From contig JASJOG010000015.1 in the NCBI GenBank assembly GCA_030142905.1, positions 3,408,501-3,472,500 on the forward strand: a stretch of 64,000 nucleotides of DNA, written 5' to 3'. The translations under genes were made by a program, and so were the position numbers. This DNA is from Heliopora coerulea. Its lineage: Eukaryota; Cnidaria; Anthozoa; Scleralcyonacea; Helioporidae. Every line of letters begins with the position of its first letter. Positions within the stretch are counted from its first letter, which is position 1. The notes below the pieces were generated by a model. It was not told where the DNA came from. It searched no databases and saw nothing but the letters and a program-made list of their open reading frames with translations. Shown piece by piece: positions 1 to 11,777 of the stretch.

Positions 1-1670
1 TATAGTTATTCAGCTCCGTATTGCCGAGTTAGTCATCGTTAGATTTTAACACAAAATGACTTCTAGAAACTTAACAATGCTGTGGTGGTGAATGATTGAT
101 AATCGCTAACCATTTGCATCGTAACGATTCCTTTCTGCTCCCTTGCTTCCTTCGTCTCCTGACGTTCTCTGAATGAGACACGTTCCGTATATTATTCTCA
201 AACTCATTAATGATTCGTGAATTACAGTCGCCAATCCATGAAAGTATACTACATCACACGCATGCAATATGATCCCCAATGAAAACCTGTAGGAAAATCT
301 CTAGTGATCTGGATAACTTCTTAATTAACATATACAAAGCAGTGAAACGGACGAGCAATAAATCAATGCGAATACTCGTTTGAGAAGCTCTAGTTGAAAC
401 ACTCGTTTATCGTGTTTCATCAGTGGACACAAAATACTGGGAAACAAGAAAAAGCTTGGTGCTCCGCCCTCGGTTTTCATTATTTCCTCGAGTTTGGAGT
501 CTCTGATGAAACAGTCAAACTCGTGTTTAACTTATTACCTACATCGTGTAACCCTGCTTTAAACTACTCTTGGGACCACAAGTTATAAATTTCTTTTGTT
601 TTGAATGACATAAGAACACGTTGTAGAGGAAGCCGTAGTGCTCGTTAAAACGCCCTAATAGTGAAGATGGACTGCTGTCATCGAAGTGTCAAGCAGTTTT
701 GTGTGTTTCTGTTCTTAGTTCCTGCAGCAAAGTCGATTGGCTATTAAGTTTCAATTGAAAGCGAAGGTTTCTTAGAATTTCAATGTTTAATAACCCTAAC
801 CCAAAATGTAATGTAAACGCGAGACCTTTAAGTTGAATTATTACGTTAAAACCAAAGAACAATTTTTAAAAGTATTTGTAAAACGTTTAGTTTACCTTTG
901 AAAATCACTGGACGGCGTCAGAATGTACCTTCACTTACCGTAGCACTTACAATATCACTGACCATCTACAACAGAGCAACTTTGACTAGTATTTATATCC
1001 TCTAGAAATGGCAGAGAGCCTTGTGACCGGAAACAGGAGTGAACACAACCATTTGATTGTTAGAACGTCAAACTCGAACGCAAAACATATCACACCACAA
1101 TTGTTAGCGATATTGTTGTTTAGTTGATCGCAGGATAATGTCAAATGTATAATTTCAGGAAATGTTTTCCAACTTTTTGGCGAAAGAAAAGTGTTTGCAA
1201 ATTTTTCAGGAAGATGTTTGTTCCTTCCGCAAATTATGTTTCGTTAAAAGTAAGAAACATTTTTAAAAGGAAGTTTTCGCAACAATGTATCCCTGCCGTC
1301 ATAATGCACTTTAGCCAATCTTGAGCATGCGAAAACTGTTGGAGGAAATTTTAAGAAAGAGAGAGAGGGCGACCATAATTGGTGAAGTTTACTTAAGATT
1401 TCTTCTGTATTTTCCGAAGTTCTTGTTACAATATCCTAAGAGAACTTCCTGTTTTGAAGAAAGGGAGAAGTACACTTTGTGTTTATGTTTTGTCAAAAGC
1501 AGGCGGGTCGTATTTAATCTCATATTTCGTAAGTTGAGATTTATAAATTACAGTTTAACAAGAAGCATAACTTAAAGTAAATGGTTTGAACAAGGGAGAA
1601 TCGTGTCATGTTTGAGGAAGTTGATCGTCCATGATAGTGTAGTCTTGAGAAAGACTGTTGGTTGAAGTGA

Positions 1671-1745
1671 CTAACGTTTCGACAGCCTTAACGGCGGTCT
1701 TAGCGGCGCTAAGACAGGCTTAGCGACGGTTTCGACAGCCTTACC
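1671..1745. other. GC-rich hairpin between short direct repeats
   Basis: A 14-base direct repeat (tttcgacagcctta) flanks a strong hairpin whose stem is GTCTTAGC/GCTAAGAC. This block is absent from M3 and M5, where other sequence occupies the position. No function is apparent. Confidence 0.5.
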
Positions 1746-1931
1746 GGGAAGTAATATACCACAGGATGTTGTTAAGATGGAAATGAAACAACGAATGAGG
1801 AATGCAGCCAAGATAGTCGTTGAAAGGAATTAAGAGGATTAAAAACACGAAGGTAGAATTTTAAAAATCATAGCCAGCCATACGGCAAGAATAATCAGTC
1901 GAGTTCATCCAACTGCTGTTAACTATATCAG

Positions 1932-2555
1932 ACCCTGTACACAAGTAACCGTTTTCGTTTGAAAATGCAGTTTTTTTGTCTCCGTTTTCAAAAACATTTC
2001 CGTCCACATGATAGCATTTTCGAATTGTTTTCGCCCGTCCACGCGCACACAGATTGATGATTTGAAAACAATAACAGCCTACTTGGGGTGAAAAATTATT
2101 CCTCCAACCACTTGCATGTCTTAGTCTGTATTCTTCCGCTGTCAGGACGTTTCAGAGAGGCTGTCGAGATCGGGACACAAAGTAACTTGATAATGTTGAG
2201 TCTCCTCGTCACCTAGTCAGCTTGAACGTGCAGCAAAACTAGATTGATTTGAAGACACGCTAAAAGGCTTAAAAAAAGCCCAAGGAAAAGCTACACAAAA
2301 GTGATACGTCCGTCCGCCATCTTAAATCTCGAGCATCATACGATAGCTTGACGTTGGCGTTTTTTAAAAGTTCCGTTTTCACCCGTCCTGACGAGAATAG
2401 GAAAACGACGTTTTCCAAAATTTCCAGTCTGGGAAACGTTTTTGAAAAGTTCCGTTTTCGGTAACGGTTTTTGACCGATTCGTTTGGACGGGATGACAAT
2501 CCGCAAAGAAAAATCTTCGTTTTCAAACGAGAATGGATTCGTGTGGACGAGGCCT
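1932..2555. mobile_element. Non-autonomous TIR element (MITE-like)
   Basis: About 620 bp bounded by imperfect inverted repeats of roughly 50 bp. The left end reads outward-in as cctgtacacaagtaaccg; the right end, reverse complemented, gives a similar gtccacacga followed by the shared cgtttgaaaa block. The interior is rich in gttttc/gaaaac words. It codes for nothing recognisable; the open frame on the minus strand is kept in the M5 copy at 31833-32453 only because the two copies are close paralogues. The superfamily is undetermined. Confidence 0.55.
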
Positions 2556-2849
2556 CAGAATGCCATTTGAAATGCGAACAAGAACAGTCTTAAGTCTTTG
2601 TTATTGTCCACTTCAGTAAATATTGTCCTCGAAAAAGTTTTTATGGTTAGAAAGGGTCACTTTTAAGTAACCCGAAAATACTCGGTAAAATCCAGTTCCT
2701 GCCAACAGTTTCAAAAAGTATGAAACAAATAAAACATTTCTTTTTTTTCATAACAAAAGTTACATTTCAGATGTCATTTCAGATATCTCATCTATGAGGA
2801 TACCTGCCAGGGTTGTGAGTCGACTTGAACTGCAAATTTCATAATTAAC

Positions 2850-3065
2850 GTACACTGCTAGGGTCAGGTAGTATGAACGAAGTTGAATTGAGGAGGATTC
2901 GAAATCGAGTCTTTGGATTTCTACGCCGCTGCTCTACCAGTTGAGTGTGCTCTTTTAATTCTTTTTAAGAGCAAGGAAGATCCTCGAGACAACAAATCTT
3001 ATCCGAGAGGACGTGCAGTGCTTCGATTTTATTTCAGGATCATCCTCTCGGTAAGATGAAGAGTA
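2850..3065 (-). mobile_element. Degenerate tRNA-derived SINE (family A)
   Basis: The minus strand carries a tRNA-like head (remnants of both internal promoter boxes between 2895 and 2950), then a body whose text (cgagacaac, cgtgcagtgcttcga, tttcaggatcat) matches the better copies at 54.3-54.7 kb. It is shared with M5 (32685-32920) and lost from M3 in a deletion of about 400 bp. Confidence 0.6.
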
Positions 3066-4283
3066 AAAAACGTTTTGACGCCATCGCTGACCAGTTGTTA
3101 CGGTGCTGAACATCTTAAATTCAATTGTGGGTTTGATGTACGAGATTACCGTTGTCAACCAATAGACGGAACTGAGCCGGTTTAGCAAGTAGTTTTGGCG
3201 TGCGAAACTTTGTGATGACACTGCCGACCTGAATGAAACTTACCATAACATGCCTTGTAAATCCCACAAAAGTCGGCCACTCATATTGCACAGCATCTAT
3301 GAATAATAGGACTTAAGATCCAAGTTTTTATGCGGAGCAGTGTAATACTGTGTGATATGAAACACGCACATCAAAAATTTAATCTCAACAAGTCGCGTTC
3401 CTTCTCACAGGAAACTGTTCATGCTTCAGTTCGCTTTCGGTTTCCGTACGTCATACGAACCGTAGGAAATGAAGTATCAATGCTTATGCGAATAATGCAT
3501 TGTTGAACATTAATTTACCAACATGGTTCAAATGTCAAACCAAATTTAAGTGAAACTTGTATGATATCTTCCACAAGAAATGCAGTAAGACACGGCAGGA
3601 AGTAATCTGTTTATGTCCAGATGACCCCCTTGAGTGTTGAATTTTGGGCGGAGTATCGTTCTCATAGAATTTTCATCTGTGTAGATCTATGATTAAAGCT
3701 ACCTTAGTGAGATGTGAGAAGAATTTTGTCTGGTTTCTTCGTGCAGTAAAACTGGACACATGAGGAGTGGCCCTTACTGGACCTCTATGGAGAACTGGTT
3801 AGCTAACTGGTAGGGTTCTCCAGTATAAATAGAAACTTTTTAGCTGATTGAGTTTGGTGTCGGAAGTGAGAACAGAAATAAACATAACTGTTTGACTCTT
3901 CGGTGACAATAGAAGACCTTCAGTTATTGGGGCGTTTTAAAAAGCACCGTGGCTACGGCTGAAACCTGTTTTTACAATAGACTTTTTCACTTTTTCAGTT
4001 TGATTTTTTATTTTTTAAATAAAAACACTTTAAGCATATAATAGACACTGATCAGTTTATGTAAATGTAGCTCGGACATGTGCTAGTATAATGTGTTTTC
4101 TTTTTCTTTTCCCCAATTTTAGTTTTATCTGTGCTATAAAAGAAATAGAGCTCCGCTGAGGCAATTCTGAGTCCACGTACAAGACATTTCAAGGTAGTAC
4201 TCTGCCACTAAACAAAAGAACAAGGTACTGATGTTTCAAGCGAATGCCTTTAATGAGGGGTATCTGTCTCCCTGGAACGGCTT

Positions 4284-5054
4284 TCACTTGAAACGTCTGT
4301 ATCTTGTTATTTCGTTTCTTGTCAGTGATATTTGTGAATACAATTCGGAAGCCGTAAGCCTACTCCCATACAAAAACTCGATCGTTTGCGCGTGAGGCCT
4401 TTTAACATTTACTTTATGCAGACTGCTCAGCGGAATATTTACTACCGTTTGGAGGTCAATAGATTTGAATTTCCTCAGAGTTGCCGACGAAGTTGCTATT
4501 ACCCATCTCCTGGAATTAACGTGCCTCCTAATAGCTTTACGAATAGTTACGTTTCTGAAGCAGTAAAACAAAGGATTAAAAGTCGAGTTTAAGAGTAACA
4601 AGGTGTACGAGAATGGTAAGAAGCCAAAGAAGTATACGGAATTCACACCATGTATTTTTTCATAAACTAACGCAATGATTGTAGGAAGATATGCCAGAAA
4701 CATAACCGTCATCAGAAGAACAGCAGTTTTTACCAAGTAAGCCTCTTTCTTCAGGTCCCTTACACGCGTGACGTTGTTTAGTTGTTTCGAATTGTTCTGG
4801 AATCTCCTTCGAGTAAATCTTGTATAAATTTTAACATAAATGGAAACGTTGGCGGCGATTAGGACAAGAATAATTCCAAGCATGAACATCTCAAAAACTA
4901 TCATGTATTCGTGGAAAACCACTCCTAGTGTAACGAACGTTAGCCTAACGGCCCAAGCTGCGCTAGCCACGATAGCTGTGCGACTTTTTGTGACTTCATT
5001 ACGATGTTTAATTGGATAACACACAGCTAGGTATCGATCGATGCTGACAAGGGT
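4284..5054 (-). pseudogene. 5'-truncated class A GPCR relic (M1 receptor)
   Basis: This is the second half of a rhodopsin-like receptor. The readable protein starts inside TM3 at the SIDRYLAVC motif (the DRY equivalent) and runs through TM4-TM7, including NPLFYCFRN (the NPxxY motif) and the C-tail. Everything upstream of the TM3 end is missing: at 5053-5055 the gene joins directly to sequence that lies about 1.1 kb upstream of the gene in M3, so one deletion removed the start codon, TM1-TM2 and most of TM3. The open frame continues into the junction without an ATG and soon meets TGA. A 4-base deletion in the C-tail (near 4433) shifts the frame and adds an unrelated tail compared with M2, M4 and M5. 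It is a clear pseudogene. Confidence 0.9.
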
Positions 5055-6239
5055 ATTGTTTATTTTTTTAACTGGAGTTCAGGCTTTGTTCTTGAAACAG
5101 CATTTACATAGCTAAGCATACAAAATGGGCCGTAATACCACGGCGTTGGTGGATTTTCGGATTCGATACCAAGAAAGTCGGCTCTTAGCGAAAACTGACT
5201 TCGCTTCTTTAATTAACATTATTATACACTGTAGTTCCTATGGAAGATATTATTTCACAAAATGGCTCAGGCAGATTGATGCAGAGACGTAATCCATTAC
5301 AACTGTAAGATGTGTATAAATGTAGATCCCTAAGATACATCCTCGTTAATCGTTTTCATTTCTAATTTCGAATCAATTCTACTTGGAAACCGCATTTGAT
5401 CTTCTATTCATAACTTCCTTTCAACAGGACATATTTTTCTATTTCCCTGTAAGTGTCAAAAACCGATTAAAATTCGAAGTAATGGTCAGTCGAGAAGTCA
5501 TAAAGAGAAACAGTGTGCATCAGTGCCATTGATCATTTACTAACCCCGTTTCAACTCGAACTGAAATGCTTAGTAAGTGTCAGTGTTCATTTGATCGCCA
5601 CGATTGTTATGCGGTTCGAATTAAACGAGTTTTGATCATCTAAAAGATCGGCTGGGACGTGCAGGTTTAGGAGGCAGAAACGGATCAGTTGGAAGTCATA
5701 TTTTAAGATTTCAAAAGAAATAGGCTTCGTTTTTTGTTCGAACCTAGGGTGACGAACGAATGTCCTCTGAAATCAGCCCCCTCTCTGCTGCCTTACTTCC
5801 ATCGTCCTCCCCCCCGATGTTCTCCGAATGAGATAGGCTTCGTCTACACAGTGTAATTGCATTGTGTAACCACGCTTTAAAACACTCTTCCGACCGCATG
5901 TGTTAACATTCTTTTGTTTTGAACGAAAAATTCTATTGTAAGAACACGTTCACGTAGCCACAGTGCTTGTTAAAACGTCCTTGTAGCGGAGATCGACTGC
6001 TGCCACCGAAGCGTCAAACGGATTTGTGTGTTTCTGTTCTTAGTTCCGGGAGCAAAGTCAAGTAGCTGTTAAGTTTCAATAGAAAGCAAAAGTTTCTTAG
6101 ATGGAATTTCAACGTTTTATAACCCGAATCCAAAATGTAACTTAATCGCGACGCGATCCCATTAACATGGGAATTCGGTCCTCGAAAGGAAAGAAACTGG
6201 AGAACCGTCGTCCGGATCGAAAAATAAAACGTCGAGAGA

Positions 6240-6625
6240 CATCAGGCGGGAATCCTAGCCTTGTCAAGAATAATAGTGCCCAGCATATTATTCTTAGTAG
6301 CATTGTTGAAACAAACAAAAACGAACCAGTTAATAATAGAAATATTTTTTAATCACTAACGTTTCGTTGCATAACCTGTAACATCATCAAAGTAAATGAT
6401 TACTATATACACGTGTCGGGAACTTTCAAAGCTTAACGATTATAAAGTTGGGAGGATAAAAGTTCCCGACACGTGTATATCGTTATCATTTACTCTGATG
6501 ATGTTACAGGTTATGTAACGAAACGTTAGTGATTAAAAATTATTTCTATTATCACCTTTTTCGTTTTTGTTTCAAAATTGCTACTAAGAATAATATGCTG
6601 GGCAGAAATATTCTTGAAAAAGTAG
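6240..6625. mobile_element. Foldback element with hammerhead-ribozyme motifs (M2 copy)
   Basis: Two arms of about 155 bp (6277-6435 and 6455-6603) are inverted complements around a short loop near 6440. Each outer end reads gctgggca towards the flank, and the left flank carries the cgggaatcc tail shared with other elements in this window. The right arm holds a hammerhead motif on the plus strand. The left arm holds the mirrored motif on the minus strand, but its first core base is T instead of C. There is no open reading frame. It probably derives from a Penelope-like element, because such elements carry hammerheads in their terminal repeats; that assignment is inference. Confidence 0.75.
6490..6532 (+). 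ncRNA. Type I hammerhead ribozyme motif (M2 element, right arm)
   Basis: The core CTGATGA lies at 6495-6501. Stem II is GTTAC (6503-6507) with GTAAC (6515-6519), and GAAA follows at 6520-6523. The self-complementary ACGT at 6523-6526 provides a minimal stem III of the kind that works as a dimer. Predicted cleavage is after T6527. Stem I pairs AGTGA (6528-6532) with TTACT (6490-6494), including one G-T pair. One unpaired T (6502) sits between the core and stem II. Activity is not shown by sequence alone. Confidence 0.7.
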
Positions 6626-7308
6626 GGAGACATGTGGAAAGGCTGCGGAACATAATTTCATAACCTGGGTTCCGATCTGTAGTGAATGAGATCCGGTAAA
6701 AGGCAGTGTGAAGTAAATCACATTCCTTTCAGAGGAATTAGGGTCCTGAGGTGGTGAGCTAAAAAAACGATATAAGAAAACACGGATACAGCGATCGAGA
6801 AAAGCTGCAGGGTAGCCATTACGAAGTAAAAAGTTTTTAAGCTTTAGGAATCCTGCGTAAAAAAGGTAGCAGGAGGAACAAACTGTAAAGTATCGATGTA
6901 GTAGAGTATAGACGAGAACCCGCTTAAAGGAAGATGGAATGAAACTGTGAAAGTTAGTGAATAAACGTGTAAAAGTGGGCTTGCGATAAACTGAAGTGGA
7001 GAAACCAGCGGACCGATTAATTAAAACCTGTAGGAAAGAAAGCGCGGAGTTGACCTTTAGCTGGTTAGTGGATGGGATGTTGAGAGTTGATATAATCTAG
7101 AAAGGGACGAACGTGATCACAGGAGCGAAAAATAAGAAAACAATCATCAGAATAACGCGGAAAAATAGAGGTTTAAAATTCGCTGGGCAGTTAGCCAACC
7201 AACAGCGTTCATGAAATCCTACGAATATATTAACCAACACAGGACCGAGTGAAGAGCCGATGACTACAGCATTTGTTTTTTCATATAGGCAATCATTAAA
7301 TAAGAAAT

Positions 7309-7360
7309 GGTTGGTTGGTTGGTTGGTTGGTTGGTTGGTTGGTTGGTTGGTTGGTTGGTT
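7309..7360. repeat. (GGTT)13 microsatellite
   Basis: Thirteen perfect GGTT units. The orthologous site in M4 (22568-22587) has five, so the tract changed length after the pair duplication. Confidence 0.98.
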
Positions 7361-10036
7361 AAGTTAAACTATTACGTTAAAACGAAACAACAGTTTTTAA
7401 AAGTATTTGAGAAACATTTAGTTTACCTTTGATAATCACGAGACGAAGTCATAAAGCACCTTCACTCAACGTAGGACTTACAACATCACTGACCAAATAC
7501 TTCAGACCAATCTTGAATGGAACTTATATCTTCTAGAAACACCAGAGAGCCTTGTAACCGGAAACAGGAGTGAATACAACCATTAGTGTTCGAACTTAAA
7601 ACACCACCGCAAAACACATTACATACCATAATTCTTAGTGATGTTGTGGTCTAGTTGATCGCAGGATGATGTCAAACGTATAATTTCCAGAAATGTTTTT
7701 CAAGTTGGGGACGGGAGCAAATTATTTCAGAATTTTTTTGCTTCTTCTGGAAACAGGGGTTGCGCAAGGGGGGCAAAGCGGGCTACAACCCCCTGTCGGG
7801 GAAAAATTAACAATCCTTCTGGGAATTTTCACTGATGAACACATATATTGTATAAACTATGAGCACTTGTTATTCATTTAGTCTAGAAAGATAATGGACT
7901 TGTCTTTTCTTCTCAAATCTAAAGGCAAACTGTTTCTAGTCAGCTGTTGCAACTATTGTTGCGAAAAATAGCATGGTGTTTTCGACCTACAATATAAGGA
8001 AATCATAACAGAGGCGTGGTCCTGGCCCTTCCTATTTAGCGCTTTTGTCGGGGACAATAGGCCATGCGTCGGGGAATTCCTGACATCACCCCTGTCTGGA
8101 AATTTGGTTTCGGTTGCGTTAAGAAGCGTTTTCAAAGCGAAGCTTTTGTAACAATGTATCGCTACCGTCATGTTGCAGTTTGACCAAGCCCTAGCTATTG
8201 AGCTTGCGAAAACCGTGGAAGGAAATTTTGAGAGCGAACAATCGAGACGAGTGCATATTTGGTCAAGTCTACTTCAGATTTAAATTGTATTTTCCTAAAT
8301 TCGTGACAATATTTCGTAACTTCCTGTTTTCAAGATGGGGTGACGTACACTCTTGGGTGTTTGTCCTTTGACAAAAGCTCACCGGGCGATATTTAATTTT
8401 AAATTTCATAAGTTGAGATTATTAAGTTACAGGTTAACTAGAAGCGTAGCAATTTAAGTAGATGTCCGTGGTGATTTGCACAAGGAGCAAAAATATTTTT
8501 GGAAAAGGGACGTGGAAAACATTCCTGTCAAAAGCAGGCTGTGCGGTAGTTAATCTTAACAAGAAGTTATTTGATAAGTTGAAATTTACAAATTGCAGTC
8601 TGGCAAGAAGAATAAGAATTTAAGCAGTTTTCCCGAAGTTGCATAACTGTTAATGTTAGGATTTTGTTCGTAGCTCTGACGCCGTGTTTTTAGTGACTAG
8701 GATGCGCGTGAATAAATTTTTCGTGGGAACAGGGACTGGAAACTTACATGTTAATTGGAAATCGACTTTCACTGGTTCAAAGACAAGAGTGGAAACAGGC
8801 TTGACGAGGAACAGGAGAAAAGATAAGCACTAAAATTCCAGTAGAATTTGTAAAAAAATATTGTTTTTCTGTCCAAGAGAAAAAATTAGCTCGTGATTGC
8901 AAAAATATCGTGTGTTCTATTGGACGAGTTCACATCGTAAGCCATGGCTTTCATAGGAAACACATTGAAACTGTTGGTGCCGTCGTAAAAGCAATTTTTA
9001 AATGACCGTCAAAAGCTGATTGTCTTATTAGAAGTCGACAAGAGATTTGGTTGTACTTTGAGTGCGCTTTGGAGAAGGTATATACTGCGAAGATTGTCTA
9101 GTCTCTCATGAACATAAGGCTTGCGGTTTAATGGATTTGAATTGTTACAGTACGATTACCTTTCTTGGGTTACCTGGTACCGTATGTATTGAGAGAGAGA
9201 GGAAGAGTTAACGACGAACACGCGATATTTGTTTAACAAATCGAAAATTACTAAAGTGTCTCTGTGCTGTGTAAGCCCAGAGTTTTCTGGTATTTCTCTG
9301 GTTTAAATGGTGTCACGAATATTTCTATCACAGTACAGAGACACGAAAGCTATTTTCGATTTGTTTTGTAAAATAGCCAATTTTTTTTTTTTAGGTTTCG
9401 TGACGTCATCCATGTCCTTGTACTCCAATATCAACGTAATAGATGTGTCTATTCTCTCAGAAAAAATAAGGATCGTCCAATCAAAGCGTGCGTAGGACGC
9501 GTGTTATTTTATAATAGATTTCATAATACATGTGTATCGTTCCCAATGGCAACTCAATTTGGCCATAATGTTCGAAGAAGAAAATGTCTTGTTTTGACTG
9601 TGGTCGTTCTAATTTGGAAGAAGTTTCCGACAGCGAGTGTCCTGCAGGTTTTTCCCTACCGACTTAGTTTTTTCCGACCGTTTTACTCAAAAGTGAAGGA
9701 GTTTGCCTCACTCGAAGCACTGCACGCCCTTGGTAGACATTCGTGAAACCTACGAAGTGTGTCAGATAAATGTCCCAAGCTCGACATTATACATTCACAA
9801 CCTCGAATATACATTCACAAGCTCGACGTTGGGGTGTTGATGGTGCACTGATAGTGCACGTGTCTCTCACCACGTGTCTCTCTATCTAAGTCTGTGATTA
9901 AAGTTATCATGGTCAAAGTGAGAAGAGTATTGTCCAATTTGACTCTACTAAACATCGTAGGTTCTCTTCGGGTGCTTCGGTTTCCTCCTGCAGTAACACT
10001 GCACCGCTAGTGAGAACAGCGCGTCCCCGTGTATGT

Positions 10037-10496
10037 GTTAAAGCTTTACGAGGATGGACACCAAAATATGTAAAAGAACACTTTAAAATTCTCCAAAATA
10101 ACATCTACAGATTGAGAAGTAACGATAAAAATCTTTATTTACCAAAGCCTAACACTAATTTCTTAAAATATACATTTATATGCCGTACATCAAAGTTCTG
10201 GAATAGTCTACCTCATAATATCATCAATAATATCCATACAATTCGCTTAAACAGCTTGATAAATTTAATAGATGAATATATATATAATACATCCTAGAAA
10301 ACAGTCTTCACATACCATTAATAATTTCTGCTTTGTGTATATAGTAATATATTTAATATTAATATTTTAGATGTAAATATAGTTATTAGTTAAGAATGTA
10401 TTTTTGTACTAAATTATTGCACGGCCCTTTGAAAAACAGGAGACTAAATAAACCACCGTGCTAAAATAAATTTAAGTAAAGTAAAGTAAAGTATGT
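10037..10496 (+). mobile_element. 5'-truncated non-LTR retrotransposon (LINE) 3' end
   Basis: About 460 bp present here and absent from the same site in M4. It is flanked by gtatgt (10031-10036 and 10491-10496); M4 has one copy at about 25239. The plus strand encodes the end of a LINE reverse-transcriptase protein: a segment similar to the KALRGxTPxYL block, then RLRSNDKNLYLPKPNTN and FWNSLPHNI, the usual C-terminal signature. It ends in a TAAAG microsatellite tail (10474-10491), as many LINE families do. It was therefore inserted after M2 and M4 separated and was dead on arrival. Confidence 0.85.
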
Positions 10497-10929
10497 CTGC
10501 GATTAAAACTACCTTTGTCACAAATGAAACGAATGTTTCCCAGTTTGGCTCTTACCAAGCGTTGCAGCTTTTCTCGGGTTACTCAGATTTCCTTCCGCAG
10601 TAACACTTGGACCCATGGAAGGTGGACGTTAAGGGAGAACAGTTTAGGTAGCTGATAGGGTTAAATAAAGGCACCTAACATCTATACTACACGCTGATCA
10701 GTTCAAATCTGTAAACGTAGCTTGCATTTGTACAGGCATAACTCTTTTATTTAAAAATTTTAATTGTTTAATTTTTTTAACAAATGTAATTTTTTAAACT
10801 GATCACATTTCAAGTTACATGTTCAAACTGGTAGCTAGCTAGTTACAAGGTTGTTCAGCTTGTGTGACTAAGAAATCAATAGTAGAGAGTAGAGTAATAG
10901 GTATTAAAATAATCACGCAGGTGTTTATG

Positions 10930-11200
10930 AAAAATCCCGTGTGGTGATTGGCCAGAAATTTACGTGATAAACTCGATGTTCACCTACAGATGAAGGCTTC
11001 GAAGCAATATGGCGGCTGCTTTTGTGAAAGCCACCGAGGAGATTTTTTTAACGTGCTGGTTCACTTCTTTCTTTCAAGTAATCTCCTGTGTAATTATACT
11101 AAAACAATTATTCACCTCAGGCTCAGTGAATATTATTGAATAATCCCTCGACTTCGCTATGGGGATAACAATATTCACTTCGCCTTCGGCGAATAATTTT
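10930..11200. mobile_element. Dispersed non-coding repeat with ttattc...gaataa ends (M2 copy)
   Basis: The right half (11108-11198) is bounded by ttattcacc and ggcgaataa and contains attcacttcgccttcggcg. The left half includes a caatatggcgg word. Related copies are at 25690-25955 and 55565-55803, and the left half only near 50915. Nothing is coded. It is a repeat family of unknown class. Confidence 0.6.
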
Positions 11201-11777
11201 TAAATATTAAGGAAAGTTAAAGGGTGGAAATATTGAAAAATTCGTGTCAAGGAAGAGACGAAATTACGTAAAGAGAAATTATCAAATATTACCTTTACGT
11301 TAGGTAAATTAAATCTTAGAGTTTCTTTCGACAGTAAGCCTGTCTCAATGATTACCATGTCAATAGCAATCAGAAGGTCATATGAGACGGTTTGATTTCC
11401 ATCCGAAACTCGGTTGATGATTTCCTGAGTTCAGAAGAGTTTGTCTGAGGTGAGCGACCACCCGATATGAGTATTGACGAAAAATTTGAAACACTGGTTA
11501 GTTCTTGTCAGTGCAATAAAAATAGAGATCTAGATAGGCAGGTCTGAGTCGACGTAGAAAAAGTTTAAAGGTAGTACTCTGCCACAAAACGAAAGAACGA
11601 GGTGTTGATGTTTCGAGCGAATCCCTTTACTCGGGGGCATCTTTCTCCGTGGAAGGCTGTGGCTTGAAACGTCTGTACCTTGTTATTCCGTTTCTTGTCG
11701 GTGATATTTGTGAATACAGTTCGGAAGCCGTAACACTGCTCACAAAGAAAAAGCCGATCATTTGCCCGGAAGGCAAT

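Larger units (their letters stand above)
1..5704. repeat. Tandem segmental duplication monomer M1 (a-type)
   Basis: First monomer of the array. Its opening bases (tatagttattcagct) recur at about 14597, 20940 and 29331, and the following kilobases align almost base for base with M3 and M5. It ends near 5704, where the b-type sequence begins after a small deletion. Apart from the GPCR relic at its right end, the TIR element, the SINE and the small hairpin listed separately, I see no gene: the short open frames in it start at non-ATG codons or are not kept open in the sister monomers. Confidence 0.85.

Noticed and set aside
394..588. 64-residue open frames at 394-588 and 14901-15095 with similar sequence
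   Set aside because: They begin at TTG, the M5 version is broken, and similarity only reflects the recent duplication of the whole monomer.
1321..1575. 84-residue frame at 1321-1575 and its relatives at 15828 and about 30650
   Set aside because: Starts differ, the M5 version is broken, and the composition is that of the surrounding AT-rich DNA.
2269..2526. 85-residue minus-strand frames at 2269-2526 and 32169-32426
   Set aside because: They lie inside the TIR element's gttttc-rich interior, and the frame exists only because the copies are close paralogues.
7309..7360. GGTT tract and other short repeats as a CRISPR-like array
   Set aside because: There are no spacers and no cas genes; the DNA is eukaryotic and the tract is a plain microsatellite.
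7693..7881. 62-residue frames in M2 (7693-7881) and M4 (22918-23106) that look conserved
   Set aside because: Differences between them are not biased to third positions by eye, the flanking non-coding DNA is just as similar, and there is no domain.
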